Shown here: piece by piece, positions 1 through 7,076 of the stretch
Layout of the letters: the number at the start of each line of letters is the position of its first letter
Numbering within the stretch: the stretch's first letter is position 1
NCBI GenBank assembly: GCA_965652425.1
Contig: CBFGVX010000043.1
Span: 1 to 27,229, forward strand
Length of the DNA stretch: 27,229 nt
Reading direction: 5' to 3'
DNA from: JANSXG01 sp965652425
GTDB lineage: Bacteria > Planctomycetota > Phycisphaerae > Phycisphaerales > UBA1924
Notes under the pieces: model-generated
Seen by the model: only the letters and a program-made list of their open reading frames with translations
The model's database searches: none
What the model was told of the DNA's origin: nothing
Position numbers and translations under genes: made by a program

Positions 1-767
1 ATGTCCTTGTCGACCTCGATGCTGGAGATGGCGAGTTCCTGGCTCATGCTCATGGCGGGGTATTCGAGGGTGGACTTGAAGGGCATTTTGATGCCGCCGA
101 CTTCGCGGTAGTCGGACATGGTGATCCTGACCTCGATGTCGCCCTGCTGGGTGGCCTGGGTGTAGGACTGTCCGATGAGGAGGCCGGATTCGACGGAGTA
201 GAACTGGGTGATGGTTTCGCCGCCGTCCTTGGGGACGAGCTCGAGTTCGTATGCGGCTTCACCGGCGAACTCGGTGCGGGAGAGGGTCTGGATGGACTCG
301 TAGTACTTCTCGGGTGCGGTTTGGGCGTCCATGGCGGCCTGGCGCTTGATCGAGGTCATTTCCTCGTCGGTCATGAGGCGGGGGCCGGTCATGGCGCTGT
401 CGCTCCACGCGGTTTCGCCGTTGAAGACCGTGGTCTGCTCGCCCATTCCGGGGATGGTGACCACGGTGGCCATCATGTTGGGGGCCTTCTGGTAGATGGT
501 CATGTCGATGGCCTGTCCCATGCCGGGCATGGACATGCTGGCCTTGGTGACCATGGACTTGCGGTTCTTGTAGGCCGCTTCGCCGCCGGTGGCCTCGACA
601 TACTTCTTGAGCACTTCGGTGCCGCTGGGCAGTTTTTCGCTGGCGGTCGGGGCGTCCTGCAGGGTGGCTGCGAGGGTGCTGGGGGTGATCATCATGCCGG
701 CGCCGCAGACCATGGTGGCTGCGAGCAGGCCGCTCATGGCCATTCGTTTGCGTGAATCGTTTTTCAT
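1..767 (-). CDS. Secreted LolA-like / outer-membrane-lipoprotein-sorting-like protein (partial, C-terminus off window)
   Basis: The gene reads from ATG at 765-767 to the window edge: 255 codons with no stop. The start follows an AGGAG Shine-Dalgarno seven bases upstream. Residues 1-34 form a signal peptide (KNDSRKR, then a hydrophobic stretch ending near LAATLQDA). The mature part begins LPSGTEVLKKYVEATGG and continues with beta-rich segments such as MTIYQKAPNMMATVV, FNGETAWSD and QFYSVESGLLIGQ. This resembles the LolA/LolB-like fold, where a secreted protein has a half-barrel that can hold lipid. The family placement rests on pattern recognition; the substrate is unknown. It lies 44 bp after the S41 peptidase gene on the same strand and is probably the third gene of that operon. 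A role in the envelope is inferred from the signal peptide and the neighbours. Confidence 0.7.
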   Translation of the reverse strand, partial: MKNDSRKRMAMSGLLAATMVCGAGMMITPSTLAATLQDAPTASEKLPSGTEVLKKYVEATGGEAAYKNRKSMVTKASMSMPGMGQAIDMTIYQKAPNMMATVVTIPGMGEQTTVFNGETAWSDSAMTGPRLMTDEEMTSIKRQAAMDAQTAPEKYYESIQTLSRTEFAGEAAYELELVPKDGGETITQFYSVESGLLIGQSYTQATQQGDIEVRITMSDYREVGGIKMPFKSTLEYPAMSMSQELAISSIEVDKD

Positions 768-811
768 GGTGTGTCTCCTTTGGAGTTCGTGTGGTATGTG
801 GTGGAGTGTAG

Positions 812-2248
812 TCAGTGTGTGGAGCGGATCCACTTCACCGCTGCATCGAGGGCCGGATCACGCCCGGCCAGCAGGTCTTCGCGGGTGGGCCGGACGGTTT
901 CGTCGGGCTCGACCCCATTCTTTTCGAGTTCGCGGCCGGAGGCCGAGATGTAATTTGAGAATGCGTACTGGAAGCTGTCGCCGTTGGGCAGTTTCTCGAC
1001 GACGGAGGGCAGACTCATGCCGGCGCTGGTGGATCCGAAGATTCTGGCGACACCGGTGTCCTTGAGGCCGCCGGCGAGGATCTCGGCCGAGGAGATCGAA
1101 CGCTCGTCGATGAGCACGGCCACGGGCTTGGTGTAGGGGCGTGCGCGTCGATTCATGACGAGCTTGAGGTCGCTGTTGCGCATGCTGAGGCGTCCGAGTT
1201 CGGCGGATGCGGTGTCGTTGAGGAGCCATCCGCCGATGCCGTTGCACATCATGATGATGCCGCCGAGGTTGCCTCGGAGGTCGATGATGAGGCCGTCGAG
1301 GTCGCGCGAGGCGTTGACGGCGTTTTCGAACTCGGGCATAACGCGCATCGGGTCGAGGAAGGCGTTGAAGTGGAAGTATCCGACGCCGCTGTCGAGCTGT
1401 GCGTAGCGGACTTTGACGGGGACCGGGGGGAGGTTGAGCGCCTCGAATTTCGGATCCCTGCTTTCGGCGAGCAGGAGTTCGACAGTGCGCCGCTCGCCGT
1501 TGCCGTCGAGGAAGACGGCTTCGAGCGTGTCGCCGACGGGGCCGGTCAGGCGACCCTCGATGGCGAGCGATGAGAACACACCGGGGCGGTCGCCGGTGAT
1601 CTTCTCGCGTTCGCGCAGGCGGTCGAGCAGTTCCGAGGTTTCGCGCTCGCCGATCGAGACGATCGACCAGCCGGGCATGACGCCGGCTTCGGCGGCGGCG
1701 GAGCCCGGCTCGACGGCGAAGACCACGGCCTCGCCGCCGATGATGCGGACGGAGATGCCGCTCTCGCCCTCGCCTGCAGCGCGCTCCTGCTCGTCGTAGG
1801 CGGCGGCGGGGATGAGCTGGTAGTGCGAGAGGCGGAGGCGTTCGAGCAGTTCGCGCATGACACCGGCGGCCTCGTCATCGGAGTTCGCCGCCTCGACCAT
1901 GGGGCGCAGCTCGTCGCGGGCGGCTTCCCAGTTGACCGATTCGAGGTGCTCGGGGCTCCAGTGGCGGTCGGTGATGGTCTGCCAGATCAGGTCGAAGCTG
2001 GCCAGATGCTCGGCGATGCGCTCGGCGCTGATCGCGGGCTCGACGGGGAGCGCGGTTTCGATGACGCGCGGGGTTTCCGTCTGCTTGTCGGCGCCGTCGG
2101 CGGGGTCGGTGTCGGGGCCGATCACGGTGGTCAGGAACAGCATCAGGAAGACGACGCCGATGCTGACCCAGATGGCGACCTGCTCATCCGGCTTGTTGGT
2201 CTTCGACGAGCCGTCGCAGCGGCCGCCGAACATTTTTTTGAAACTCAT
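812..2248 (-). CDS. Membrane-anchored PDZ/S41 family peptidase (C-terminal processing peptidase-like)
   Basis: This is a 478-residue protein. A short cytoplasmic N-terminus (GGRCDGSSKTNKP) is followed by one membrane segment at about residues 25-45, so the rest should lie outside the cytoplasm. A helical region (70-150) precedes a PDZ-like domain (about 163-255; VFAVEPGSAAAEAGVMPGW). The S41 core runs from about 275 to 455. It includes LIIDLRGNLGG (320-330) and the nucleophile block SISSAEILAGG, with Ser386 the likely nucleophile by alignment from memory to Prc/CtpA. The usual catalytic Lys of CtpA-type enzymes falls at Met411 (GSTSAGM), so the catalytic set is not the classical Ser-Lys dyad. 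This variant is familiar in many S41 proteins with TAGxxLPS motifs. The start overlaps the stop of the ArsR-type gene as ATGA, so translation is probably coupled. Confidence 0.88.
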   Translation of the reverse strand: MSFKKMFGGRCDGSSKTNKPDEQVAIWVSIGVVFLMLFLTTVIGPDTDPADGADKQTETPRVIETALPVEPAISAERIAEHLASFDLIWQTITDRHWSPEHLESVNWEAARDELRPMVEAANSDDEAAGVMRELLERLRLSHYQLIPAAAYDEQERAAGEGESGISVRIIGGEAVVFAVEPGSAAAEAGVMPGWSIVSIGERETSELLDRLREREKITGDRPGVFSSLAIEGRLTGPVGDTLEAVFLDGNGERRTVELLLAESRDPKFEALNLPPVPVKVRYAQLDSGVGYFHFNAFLDPMRVMPEFENAVNASRDLDGLIIDLRGNLGGIIMMCNGIGGWLLNDTASAELGRLSMRNSDLKLVMNRRARPYTKPVAVLIDERSISSAEILAGGLKDTGVARIFGSTSAGMSLPSVVEKLPNGDSFQYAFSNYISASGRELEKNGVEPDETVRPTREDLLAGRDPALDAAVKWIRSTH

Positions 2249-2997
2249 GATGAAAACCTCCTCTTGGTTCGAATCCGGGCGCTCGAGCCCTTCGCCGAGA
2301 CTCCCTCCGTTGGACGCTCCGGGTTCGGCGTCTTCTTGGGAGGTGTACCGGTTTGCTTGCGCCTGGATCGTGTCTTTTTGACTTCGTCGTGGGACACGCC
2401 CCGATCCGGGCCGGTCCGGGATCGTCCCTTTCCGGCGCTTGGGGTCAGGGCGAAGGTCAGGGTGAACGGCTCGCCGTCGGTTTGGGTGCGCGAACGGGAG
2501 AAGACAGCGCGGATGGCGTCGAGATGGGCCAGGACTTCCGCCAGGGCTTGGGGATCGAGCTGTGCGGTTTCGACGCGCATGGAGCTGTTGCGGGACTCGC
2601 CGCGGTAGTGGACCAGGCCGTCCTCGAGGGCGGCGGCGAGCTGGCGCTCGGCGTGGGAACTGATCAGGCGCCAGATCCGGACCAGATGCTCGGAGTCTTC
2701 GGCGACGCGGTACTCGTCGGCGGCGGCGTCGTAGACGCGCTCGATCTGGCGGCCGGCCTGTCGTGCGCCGACGACGCGGACCATGCCGCAGGATTCGAGC
2801 TTTTTCAGGTGGTGGTAGAGCCCGTCGGCGGGTCGGTCCATGAGGGCGGAGAGCTCGGAGACGGCCATGGGGCCTCTGCTGCGGAAGTATTCGAGCATTT
2901 CGAGGCGGACGGCGGAGCCGATGGTCTCGAAGTGCGGCTCATCCCGGACATGGAAGACGGGTTCGCGTTCTGGGATGGGCGCGTCTGTTGAGATCAT
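2245..2997 (-). CDS. ArsR-type winged-helix transcriptional regulator with a basic C-terminal tail
   Basis: The protein has 250 residues from ATG 2995-2997. A winged helix-turn-helix spans about residues 22-92 (FETIGSAVRLEMLEYF, then VSELSALMDRPADGLYHHLKKLE), typical of ArsR/HTH_20 repressors that bind palindromes as dimers. No metal-binding Cys cluster is visible, so the signal is unknown. From about residue 185 the protein ends in an unusual Lys/Arg/Pro/Thr-rich tail (KKTRSRRKQTGTPPKKTPN). An in-frame TTG at 3010-3012 would add five residues, but it lies in the promoter spacer, directly upstream of the -10 hexamer, so I reject it. The first gene of a regulator / S41 peptidase / LolA-like operon, it overlaps the peptidase gene by four bases. 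An inverted repeat over its own promoter suggests autoregulation. Confidence 0.82.
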   Translation of the reverse strand: MISTDAPIPEREPVFHVRDEPHFETIGSAVRLEMLEYFRSRGPMAVSELSALMDRPADGLYHHLKKLESCGMVRVVGARQAGRQIERVYDAAADEYRVAEDSEHLVRIWRLISSHAERQLAAALEDGLVHYRGESRNSSMRVETAQLDPQALAEVLAHLDAIRAVFSRSRTQTDGEPFTLTFALTPSAGKGRSRTGPDRGVSHDEVKKTRSRRKQTGTPPKKTPNPERPTEGVSAKGSSARIRTKRRFSS

Positions 2998-3003
2998 GGG
3001 CGT

Positions 3004-3040
3004 ATTGTACAATCATTGAATAAATAGTCAATTTATTCAA
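3004..3040 (-). promoter_or_regulatory. Sigma70-type promoter with overlapping operator for the ArsR/S41/LolA-like operon
   Basis: On the minus strand TTGACT (3026-3031) and TACAAT (3004-3009) are separated by 16 bases, close to the sigma70 consensus. A perfect inverted repeat, TTGAATAAAT (3016-3025) and ATTTATTCAA (3031-3040) with a 5-bp spacer, covers the -35 box and most of the promoter spacer. The patch is strikingly AT-rich for this sequence. It is the expected layout for autorepression by the adjacent ArsR-type protein. The -10 ends only six bases before the ATG, so the transcript may be leaderless. Confidence 0.72.
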
Positions 3041-3138
3041 CTATTGGAATATCGCCGCGGTTTCCACCAGAACGCTGGCGGTTGGCCGCGGCGGCGGGCG
3101 ACGCTACCGTGCCCCCGAGCCGCACAGGAGCCAGACCG

Positions 3139-3684
3139 ATGACCAGCCCCGGCAAGATGACGGACACCAGGGACCTGTACCAGCACATTTATGAGACCGA
3201 GGAGTGGTACGGCAACGCCGAGATCAACCGCTGCCCGGGCGTGCGCCTGTTCCCGCTGTACCGGCACTGGCTGCGCGGCCCGGTGATGGACATCGGCTGC
3301 GGGCGAGCGCACACGGTGCGGCACCTGCGCGAGAACGGCTTCGAGGCGGACGGGATCGACCAGATCGACCTCGGCAACGGGATGCTGGTGGGCGACATCA
3401 CGCGGCCCCTGGATCTGGCGGGGAAGTACCGCTCGGCGCTGTGCATCGATGTGATCGAGCACATCGACGACGAGGGCGTGCTGCGGCTGTTTGAGAACTT
3501 CAAGCAGTGCGAGCGCCAGGCGTTCTCGATCCACAACGGCGAATCGATCTGCAACGGGCAGGACCTGCACATCAACCGCAAGCCGTTCGAGGAGTGGCGG
3601 TCGATCATCGAGCGGCATTTCACGCTGGTGGAGGAGATCCCGACGAATGCGGAGCAGGTTTTGTATTTGACGGAGGTGGGGTGA
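3139..3684 (+). CDS. Class I SAM-dependent methyltransferase
   Basis: The protein has 181 residues. ATG 3139 is chosen because CAGGAG lies eight bases upstream; a TTG at 3082 is in frame but has no such support. Motif I for S-adenosylmethionine binding is VMDIGCGRAHT (residues about 49-59), followed by an acidic position in DGIDQIDLGNG and the post-motif strand CIDVIEHIDDEG. The domain is short, close to the Methyltransf_11/23 type. The N-terminus (DLYQHIYETEEWYGN) and the pattern GESICNGQDLHINRKPFEEW are not ones I can tie to a substrate. It is transcribed alone toward the repeat patch and thiC. Confidence 0.82.
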   Translation: MTSPGKMTDTRDLYQHIYETEEWYGNAEINRCPGVRLFPLYRHWLRGPVMDIGCGRAHTVRHLRENGFEADGIDQIDLGNGMLVGDITRPLDLAGKYRSALCIDVIEHIDDEGVLRLFENFKQCERQAFSIHNGESICNGQDLHINRKPFEEWRSIIERHFTLVEEIPTNAEQVLYLTEVG

Positions 3685-3720
3685 GTGGCGTTGTCGCGGG
3701 GGAGGGGGTGCGTTTCTGAT

Positions 3721-3864
3721 GGTGCCACTGGCGGCTTGCCCGCCAGTGCGAGGCGGCAGGGAACTTGGCCCGGTTGAGGCGACAGATCGAGCGGGAGCGG
3801 TGCCATTTAAGACAGGTCGCGACTCGTACGGCCCGGCACTGGCGGACAAGCCGCCAGTGGCACC
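3721..3864. repeat. MITE-like element with 29-bp terminal inverted repeats
   Basis: The left end 3721-3749 begins GGTGCCACTGGCGGCTTG. The right end 3836-3864 is its reverse complement with 28 of 29 bases matching. Each end is itself a hairpin (CACTGGCGG with CCGCCAGTG). The 86-bp interior has no convincing gene. I see no target-site duplication. A lone end-like copy occurs at 10092-10120, and both it and the right end are preceded by GTACGGCCC. This could be a small non-autonomous mobile element or a REP-type pair. Confidence 0.6.
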
Positions 3865-3868
3865 AGGC

Positions 3869-4016
3869 TGCGCCGCTGACCCCTCACCCCAACCCTCTCC
3901 CTCAAGGGGAGAGGGAGCCGGAATCCATGTCTCTGGTCCTTCTCCCCTTGAGGGAGAAGGTGGTCTTGTGCGGTTTCAGCACAAGACCGGATGAGGGGGC
4001 GGTCGGAGTCTTCCGA
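3869..4016 (+). repeat. C-rich multi-hairpin repeat, copy A
   Basis: This copy begins with a CTGCGCCGCTGACCCC lead. Three hairpins follow: CCCTCTCCC/GGGAGAGGG (3893-3915), CCTTCTCCC/GGGAGAAGG (3938-3960) and GGTCTTGTGC/GCACAAGACC (3962-3988). They are enclosed by an outer pair CCCCTCA (3880-3886) and TGAGGGG (3992-3998). It ends GGGCGGTCGGAGTCTTCCGA. No protein is credible here; reading frames through it encode only the shadow motif TPHPNPLPQGER. A linker with an A-run (4022-4028) joins it to copy B. Confidence 0.85.
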
Positions 4017-4036
4017 TCGTCTAAAAAACAACACCG

Positions 4037-4196
4037 CAGCGGCTGCGCCGCTGACCCCTCACCCCAGCCCTCTCCCGCAAGGGGAGAGGGAGCCGGATCC
4101 GCTCTTCTCTTGGTCCTTCTCCCCTCGAGGGAGAAGGTGGTCTTGTGCGACTTCAGCACAAGACCGGATGAGGGGGCGGTCCGAGCATTCCGACTA
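4037..4196 (+). repeat. C-rich multi-hairpin repeat, copy B
   Basis: Same architecture and orientation as copy A. It opens with the hairpin CAGCGGC-TGC-GCCGCTG (4037-4053), then the CCCTCTCCC hairpin, the CCTTCTCCC hairpin, the GGTCTTGTGC hairpin and GGATGAGGGGGCGGTCC. The region between hairpins 1 and 2 differs from copy A (GCTCTTCTCTTGG against CATGTCTCTGG), while the stems are conserved. Its right end runs into the stop codon of the DUF559 gene (4194-4196). Confidence 0.85.
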
Positions 4197-4562
4197 TTCG
4201 CTCTCCGTCTTCAAGATCCGAACCGCCTCACCATGGATTCTGTGAAGCACCCCGTCCACATCGCGACTGATGTCTCCGGCAGGTATCCGAAGCACCGCGA
4301 GCCCCTGCTCGCGCATCCAAGCATCACGCACACGATCGCTTCGCGCTCTCAGTTGATCGTCGTGCACGCGTCCATCGATCTCGACCACCAGCTTCGCAGC
4401 GGCACAGTAGAAATCAACCGTGAACGACCCGATCGGATGCTGCCTGCGAAACTTCAGCCCTGCGAGACGACCGCCACGCAGTTTCGACCACAGCACACCT
4501 TCGGGAGGAGTCTGCGATTGCCGCAAATCACGAGCGCGATCTATACGGTCAGGATTGGTCAC
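4194..4562 (-). CDS. DUF559 family Vsr-like endonuclease-domain protein
   Basis: This 122-residue protein starts at GTG 4560-4562, with no clear Shine-Dalgarno. It matches the DUF559 pattern throughout: PPEGVLWSKLRGGRLAGLKFRRQHPIG, then VDFYCAAAKLVVEIDGRVHD. Candidate active-site residues of the PD-(D/E)XK/Vsr-like fold are Asp50, Glu61, Asp63 and His67. Full length for the family is about 110-130 residues, so it appears intact. It may cut or nick DNA, but DUF559 proteins are poorly characterised and I assign no substrate. The gene lies between two pairs of C-rich repeats and its stop codon is at the edge of copy B. That suggests gene and repeats share a history; whether it acts on the repeats is unknown. 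Confidence 0.85.
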   Translation of the reverse strand: MTNPDRIDRARDLRQSQTPPEGVLWSKLRGGRLAGLKFRRQHPIGSFTVDFYCAAAKLVVEIDGRVHDDQLRARSDRVRDAWMREQGLAVLRIPAGDISRDVDGVLHRIHGEAVRILKTESE

Positions 4563-4592
4563 TGAAGAAGTATGACACCCAGCAGCAACCCT

Positions 4593-4752
4593 CGCACCTG
4601 CGGTGCGAACCCCTCACCCCAGCCCTCTCCCTCAAGGGGAGAGGGAGCCGGAATCCATGTCTCTGGTCCTTCTCCCCTCGAGGGAGAAGGTGGTCTTGTG
4701 CGGTTCAGCACAAGACCGGATGAGGGGGCGGTCCGAGCATTCCGACCATCCG
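4593..4752 (+). repeat. C-rich multi-hairpin repeat, copy C
   Basis: Same orientation as copies A and B. The leading hairpin has another stem but the same TGC loop (CGCACC-TGC-GGTGCG, 4593-4607). CCCCTCACCCC and the three conserved hairpins follow, and the right end GGTCCGAGCATTCCGAC is identical to copy B. The GGTCTTGTGC stem is kept, with one loop base lost relative to copy A. The linker to copy D (AACAACACAGCAGCGG) resembles the A-B linker, so the two pairs may be duplicates of a two-unit array. Confidence 0.83.
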
Positions 4753-4762
4753 AACAACACAG

Positions 4763-4822
4763 CAGCGGCTGCGCCGCTGACCCCTCACCCCAGCCCTCTC
4801 CCTCAAGGGGAGAGGGAGCCGA
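4763..4822 (+). repeat. C-rich multi-hairpin repeat, copy D (left part only)
   Basis: It contains the leading hairpin CAGCGGC-TGC-GCCGCTG, CCCCTCACCCC and the first long hairpin CCCTCTCCC/GGGAGAGGG. It then stops at AGCCGATCC, five bases before the thiC stop codon. The right two-thirds of the unit is absent. Because it lies directly after thiC, its stem may serve as the 3' end hairpin of the thiC transcript (inference). Confidence 0.75.
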
Positions 4823-4826
4823 TCCG

Positions 4827-6893
4827 TCAAATCAACCGATCTTCCTTCGCAATCCCATGCGCCGGCGCCGTATTCAACTGCACCAGCTCCCCCTGCACCT
4901 TCTTGGCCTCGTCCGGGTCCACGAAGTCGCTGTGGCAGGTCGCCTTGCCGCCCTCGGCGACCTTGCCCTCGGCCTGCAGTTTCGCCTTGGCCTTCGCGGC
5001 GAGTTTGTGGATCTCTTCGGGCTTCAGGTAGCCGCGCTGTTCGAGGATCTTCTTCTGCTCGTCGGTGAGGGCGTCGGAGCGGACGGGCTTGCCTCGTTCG
5101 AAGCCGTCGGCCTTGCCGGAGGCGAACTCCTGGATCTCCTTGGAGATGCGGACGGAGCACCAGTCGTGGCCGCACATGGCGCAGAAGTCGGTGTCCACAT
5201 CGAGGTCCTCGTCGTGATACGCGCGGGCGGTGTCCTCGTCGTAGGCGAGCTCGAAGTGGCGCTTCCAGTTCAGCGCAGCGCGGGCGCGGGTGAGGTTGTC
5301 GTCCCAGTCGCGGGTGCCGGGGATGCCCAGGGCGACATCGGCCGAGTGGGCGGCGATCTTGTAGGCGATGCAGCCCTCTTTGACATCGCCGCGTTTTGGC
5401 AGGCCCAGGTGTTCCTTGGGCGTGACATAGCAGAGCATGGCAGCGCCGTGGTAGGCCGCGATGGTCGCGCCGATGCAGCTGGTGATGTGGTCGTATCCGG
5501 GGAAGACATCGGTGACGAGTGGACCGAGGATGTAGAACGGTGCGCCGTGGCAGAGCGTGCGCTGCAGCTTCATGTTGTATTCGATCTGGTCGAGCGGGAC
5601 ATGGCCGGGGCCTTCGACCATGACCTGCACGCCGCGTCGCCAGGCGCGCTCGGTGAGCTCGCCGATGGTGGCGAGTTCGAGGAGCTGGGCCTCGTCTGTG
5701 GCGTCGGCGAGGCCGCCGGGGCGGAGGCCGTCGCCGATGGAGAAGGAGACATCGTATTCGCGCATGAGGTCGCAGATCTGCTCCCACATGTCGTACATGA
5801 TGTTCTCGCGGTTGTGGACGAGCATCCACTTGGCGAGGAGCGATCCGCCGCGGCTGACGATGCCGATGAGGCGGTTCTTCACGAACTTGAGGTGGCCCTT
5901 GCGGACGCCGGCGTGGATGGTGAAGTAGTCCACGCCCTGCTCGGCCTGGTGGCGGAGCGTGTCCATGATGACTTCTTCGTTGAGGTCTTCGAGCTTGCGC
6001 CCGATGATCATGGAGTAGATCGGGACGGTGCCGATCGGCACGGTGGAGTGCTCGAGGATGGCGGCACGGGTCGCGTCGAGGTCGCCGCCCGTGGAGAGGT
6101 CCATGACGGTGTCGCCGCCCCACTGCTCGGCCCAGCGGAGCTTCTCGACTTCCTCTTCGGTGCCGGAGGACACGGGCGAGGCGCCCATGTTCGCGTTGAT
6201 CTTGGTCTTGCTGGCGCGCCCGATGCACATCGGGTCGAGGTTGTTGGCGAGGTGCTTGCGGTTGGCGGGGATGATGAGGCGGCCCGCGGCGATCTCATCG
6301 CGCACCTGCTCGGGTGTCAGGTGCGGCTCGCGCTCGGCGACGCGGCGCATCTCGGGGGTGATGATGCCGAGGCGCGCCGACTCGAGCTGCGTGACGGGCG
6401 TGAAGTTCGGATCGCTCGGGACGGCGCGGATGTAGGTGGTGGCGAGTTTGCCGGAGAGGTAGTCGTCGGCGGTCAGGCCGATGTTGTGCCCGAGGCAGCC
6501 GGTTTCGTGGGAGTCGGTCTCTTCGGTGGTCCAGCCGTCGGGCAGGAAGTCCCACGCGGTCTTGGCGCTCGGCGCGGGCATGCCCGGCGTGTCGGGCGAG
6601 GAGAACATGCGCGGGCCGCCGATGTTCGGGCGGTTGGCGAACGAGCCGGGCGAGGTGCCCGCGCGGTCGGAGGACGGGTTGTGGGCCTGGCCGTAGGGCG
6701 CGGGGAACTTGTCCGAGAGCGTCGGAGAGTCGGCATCGAAGATCGGGTCGTTGACATCGAGCCCGGCGAACTCGTCGGCGTTGTTGTCGCCGACGGTCAT
6801 CCGCGCGGCTTTGCCGGCGGGCGAGTTCGGGCCGAGGTGCTCGGGGCGGAGCTTGGGGTACGGGTGGGTGTCGGTGTTGTTGGGAGTAATCAT
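4827..6893 (-). CDS. thiC: Phosphomethylpyrimidine synthase ThiC
   Basis: ThiC is a radical-SAM enzyme that rearranges aminoimidazole ribotide into HMP phosphate, the pyrimidine half of thiamine, in the cytoplasm. The 688 residues include the family blocks INANMGASPVSSGTEEEVEK, WGGDTVMDLSTGGDLD, RGGSLLAKWML, SIGDGLRPGGLADATD, VEGPGHVPLDQIEYNM and HITSCIGATIAAYHGAAMLCYVTP. The 4Fe-4S ligands CxxCxxxxC are Cys571, Cys574 and Cys579 (CAMCGHDWC). A 100-residue tail follows (LTDEQKKILEQRGYLKPEEIHKLAAKAKAKL). The ATG is preceded by GAGAGG at a spacing of seven. The gene stands alone, and a TPP riboswitch 65 bases upstream controls it. No other thi gene is in the window. Confidence 0.97.
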   Translation of the reverse strand: MITPNNTDTHPYPKLRPEHLGPNSPAGKAARMTVGDNNADEFAGLDVNDPIFDADSPTLSDKFPAPYGQAHNPSSDRAGTSPGSFANRPNIGGPRMFSSPDTPGMPAPSAKTAWDFLPDGWTTEETDSHETGCLGHNIGLTADDYLSGKLATTYIRAVPSDPNFTPVTQLESARLGIITPEMRRVAEREPHLTPEQVRDEIAAGRLIIPANRKHLANNLDPMCIGRASKTKINANMGASPVSSGTEEEVEKLRWAEQWGGDTVMDLSTGGDLDATRAAILEHSTVPIGTVPIYSMIIGRKLEDLNEEVIMDTLRHQAEQGVDYFTIHAGVRKGHLKFVKNRLIGIVSRGGSLLAKWMLVHNRENIMYDMWEQICDLMREYDVSFSIGDGLRPGGLADATDEAQLLELATIGELTERAWRRGVQVMVEGPGHVPLDQIEYNMKLQRTLCHGAPFYILGPLVTDVFPGYDHITSCIGATIAAYHGAAMLCYVTPKEHLGLPKRGDVKEGCIAYKIAAHSADVALGIPGTRDWDDNLTRARAALNWKRHFELAYDEDTARAYHDEDLDVDTDFCAMCGHDWCSVRISKEIQEFASGKADGFERGKPVRSDALTDEQKKILEQRGYLKPEEIHKLAAKAKAKLQAEGKVAEGGKATCHSDFVDPDEAKKVQGELVQLNTAPAHGIAKEDRLI

Positions 6894-6958
6894 GGCGTGC
6901 CTCTCGTGAGGGCTCGCCGGACTCGGGTGCAGCGGGCGTGCGCGTGTGCGGGCCCGGA

Positions 6959-7037
6959 TCGCAATCCCTCCGCCGGTACGAACCGGATCAGGTTCAACGG
7001 GTGCATCTCAGCCGGCGGATGCCAGCGCCCCGTGCGA
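6959..7037 (-). promoter_or_regulatory. TPP riboswitch (THI element) upstream of thiC
   Basis: Read on the minus strand, the element has the conserved parts in order: GGGGCGC, GGCTGAGATGCACCC, TTGAACCTGATCCGG, then GGCGGAGGGA. The closing P1 stem is TCGCA (7033-7037) with TGCGA (6959-6963). CTGAGAT and GAACCTGATC are the hallmark bases that hold the pyrimidine and pyrophosphate of TPP. It ends 65 bases before the thiC ATG, so TPP binding should repress thiC, probably at translation, as no terminator stem with a T-run is visible. A -10-like TACACT (7054-7059) lies just upstream. Confidence 0.93.
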
Positions 7038-7076
7038 ATGGTGGTCAGGGGGTAGTGTATCAGAGACCGCGACCGC

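Noticed and set aside
3010..3012. TTG start for the ArsR-type regulator
   Set aside because: It lies in the promoter spacer directly upstream of the -10 hexamer, so it would not be transcribed.
3867..4822. CRISPR array or coding sequence reading TPHPNPLPQGER
   Set aside because: The repeats are about 150 bp, few, unevenly spaced and internally structured, with no spacer pattern or cas genes. The peptide is a by-product of the DNA repeat.
4572..7055. 827-codon open frame on the plus strand
   Set aside because: It is antisense to thiC and runs through the repeats and the riboswitch. Its composition (Val/Gly/Asp/Glu-rich) is that of the complement of a GC-rich gene. ThiC is unambiguous on the other strand.
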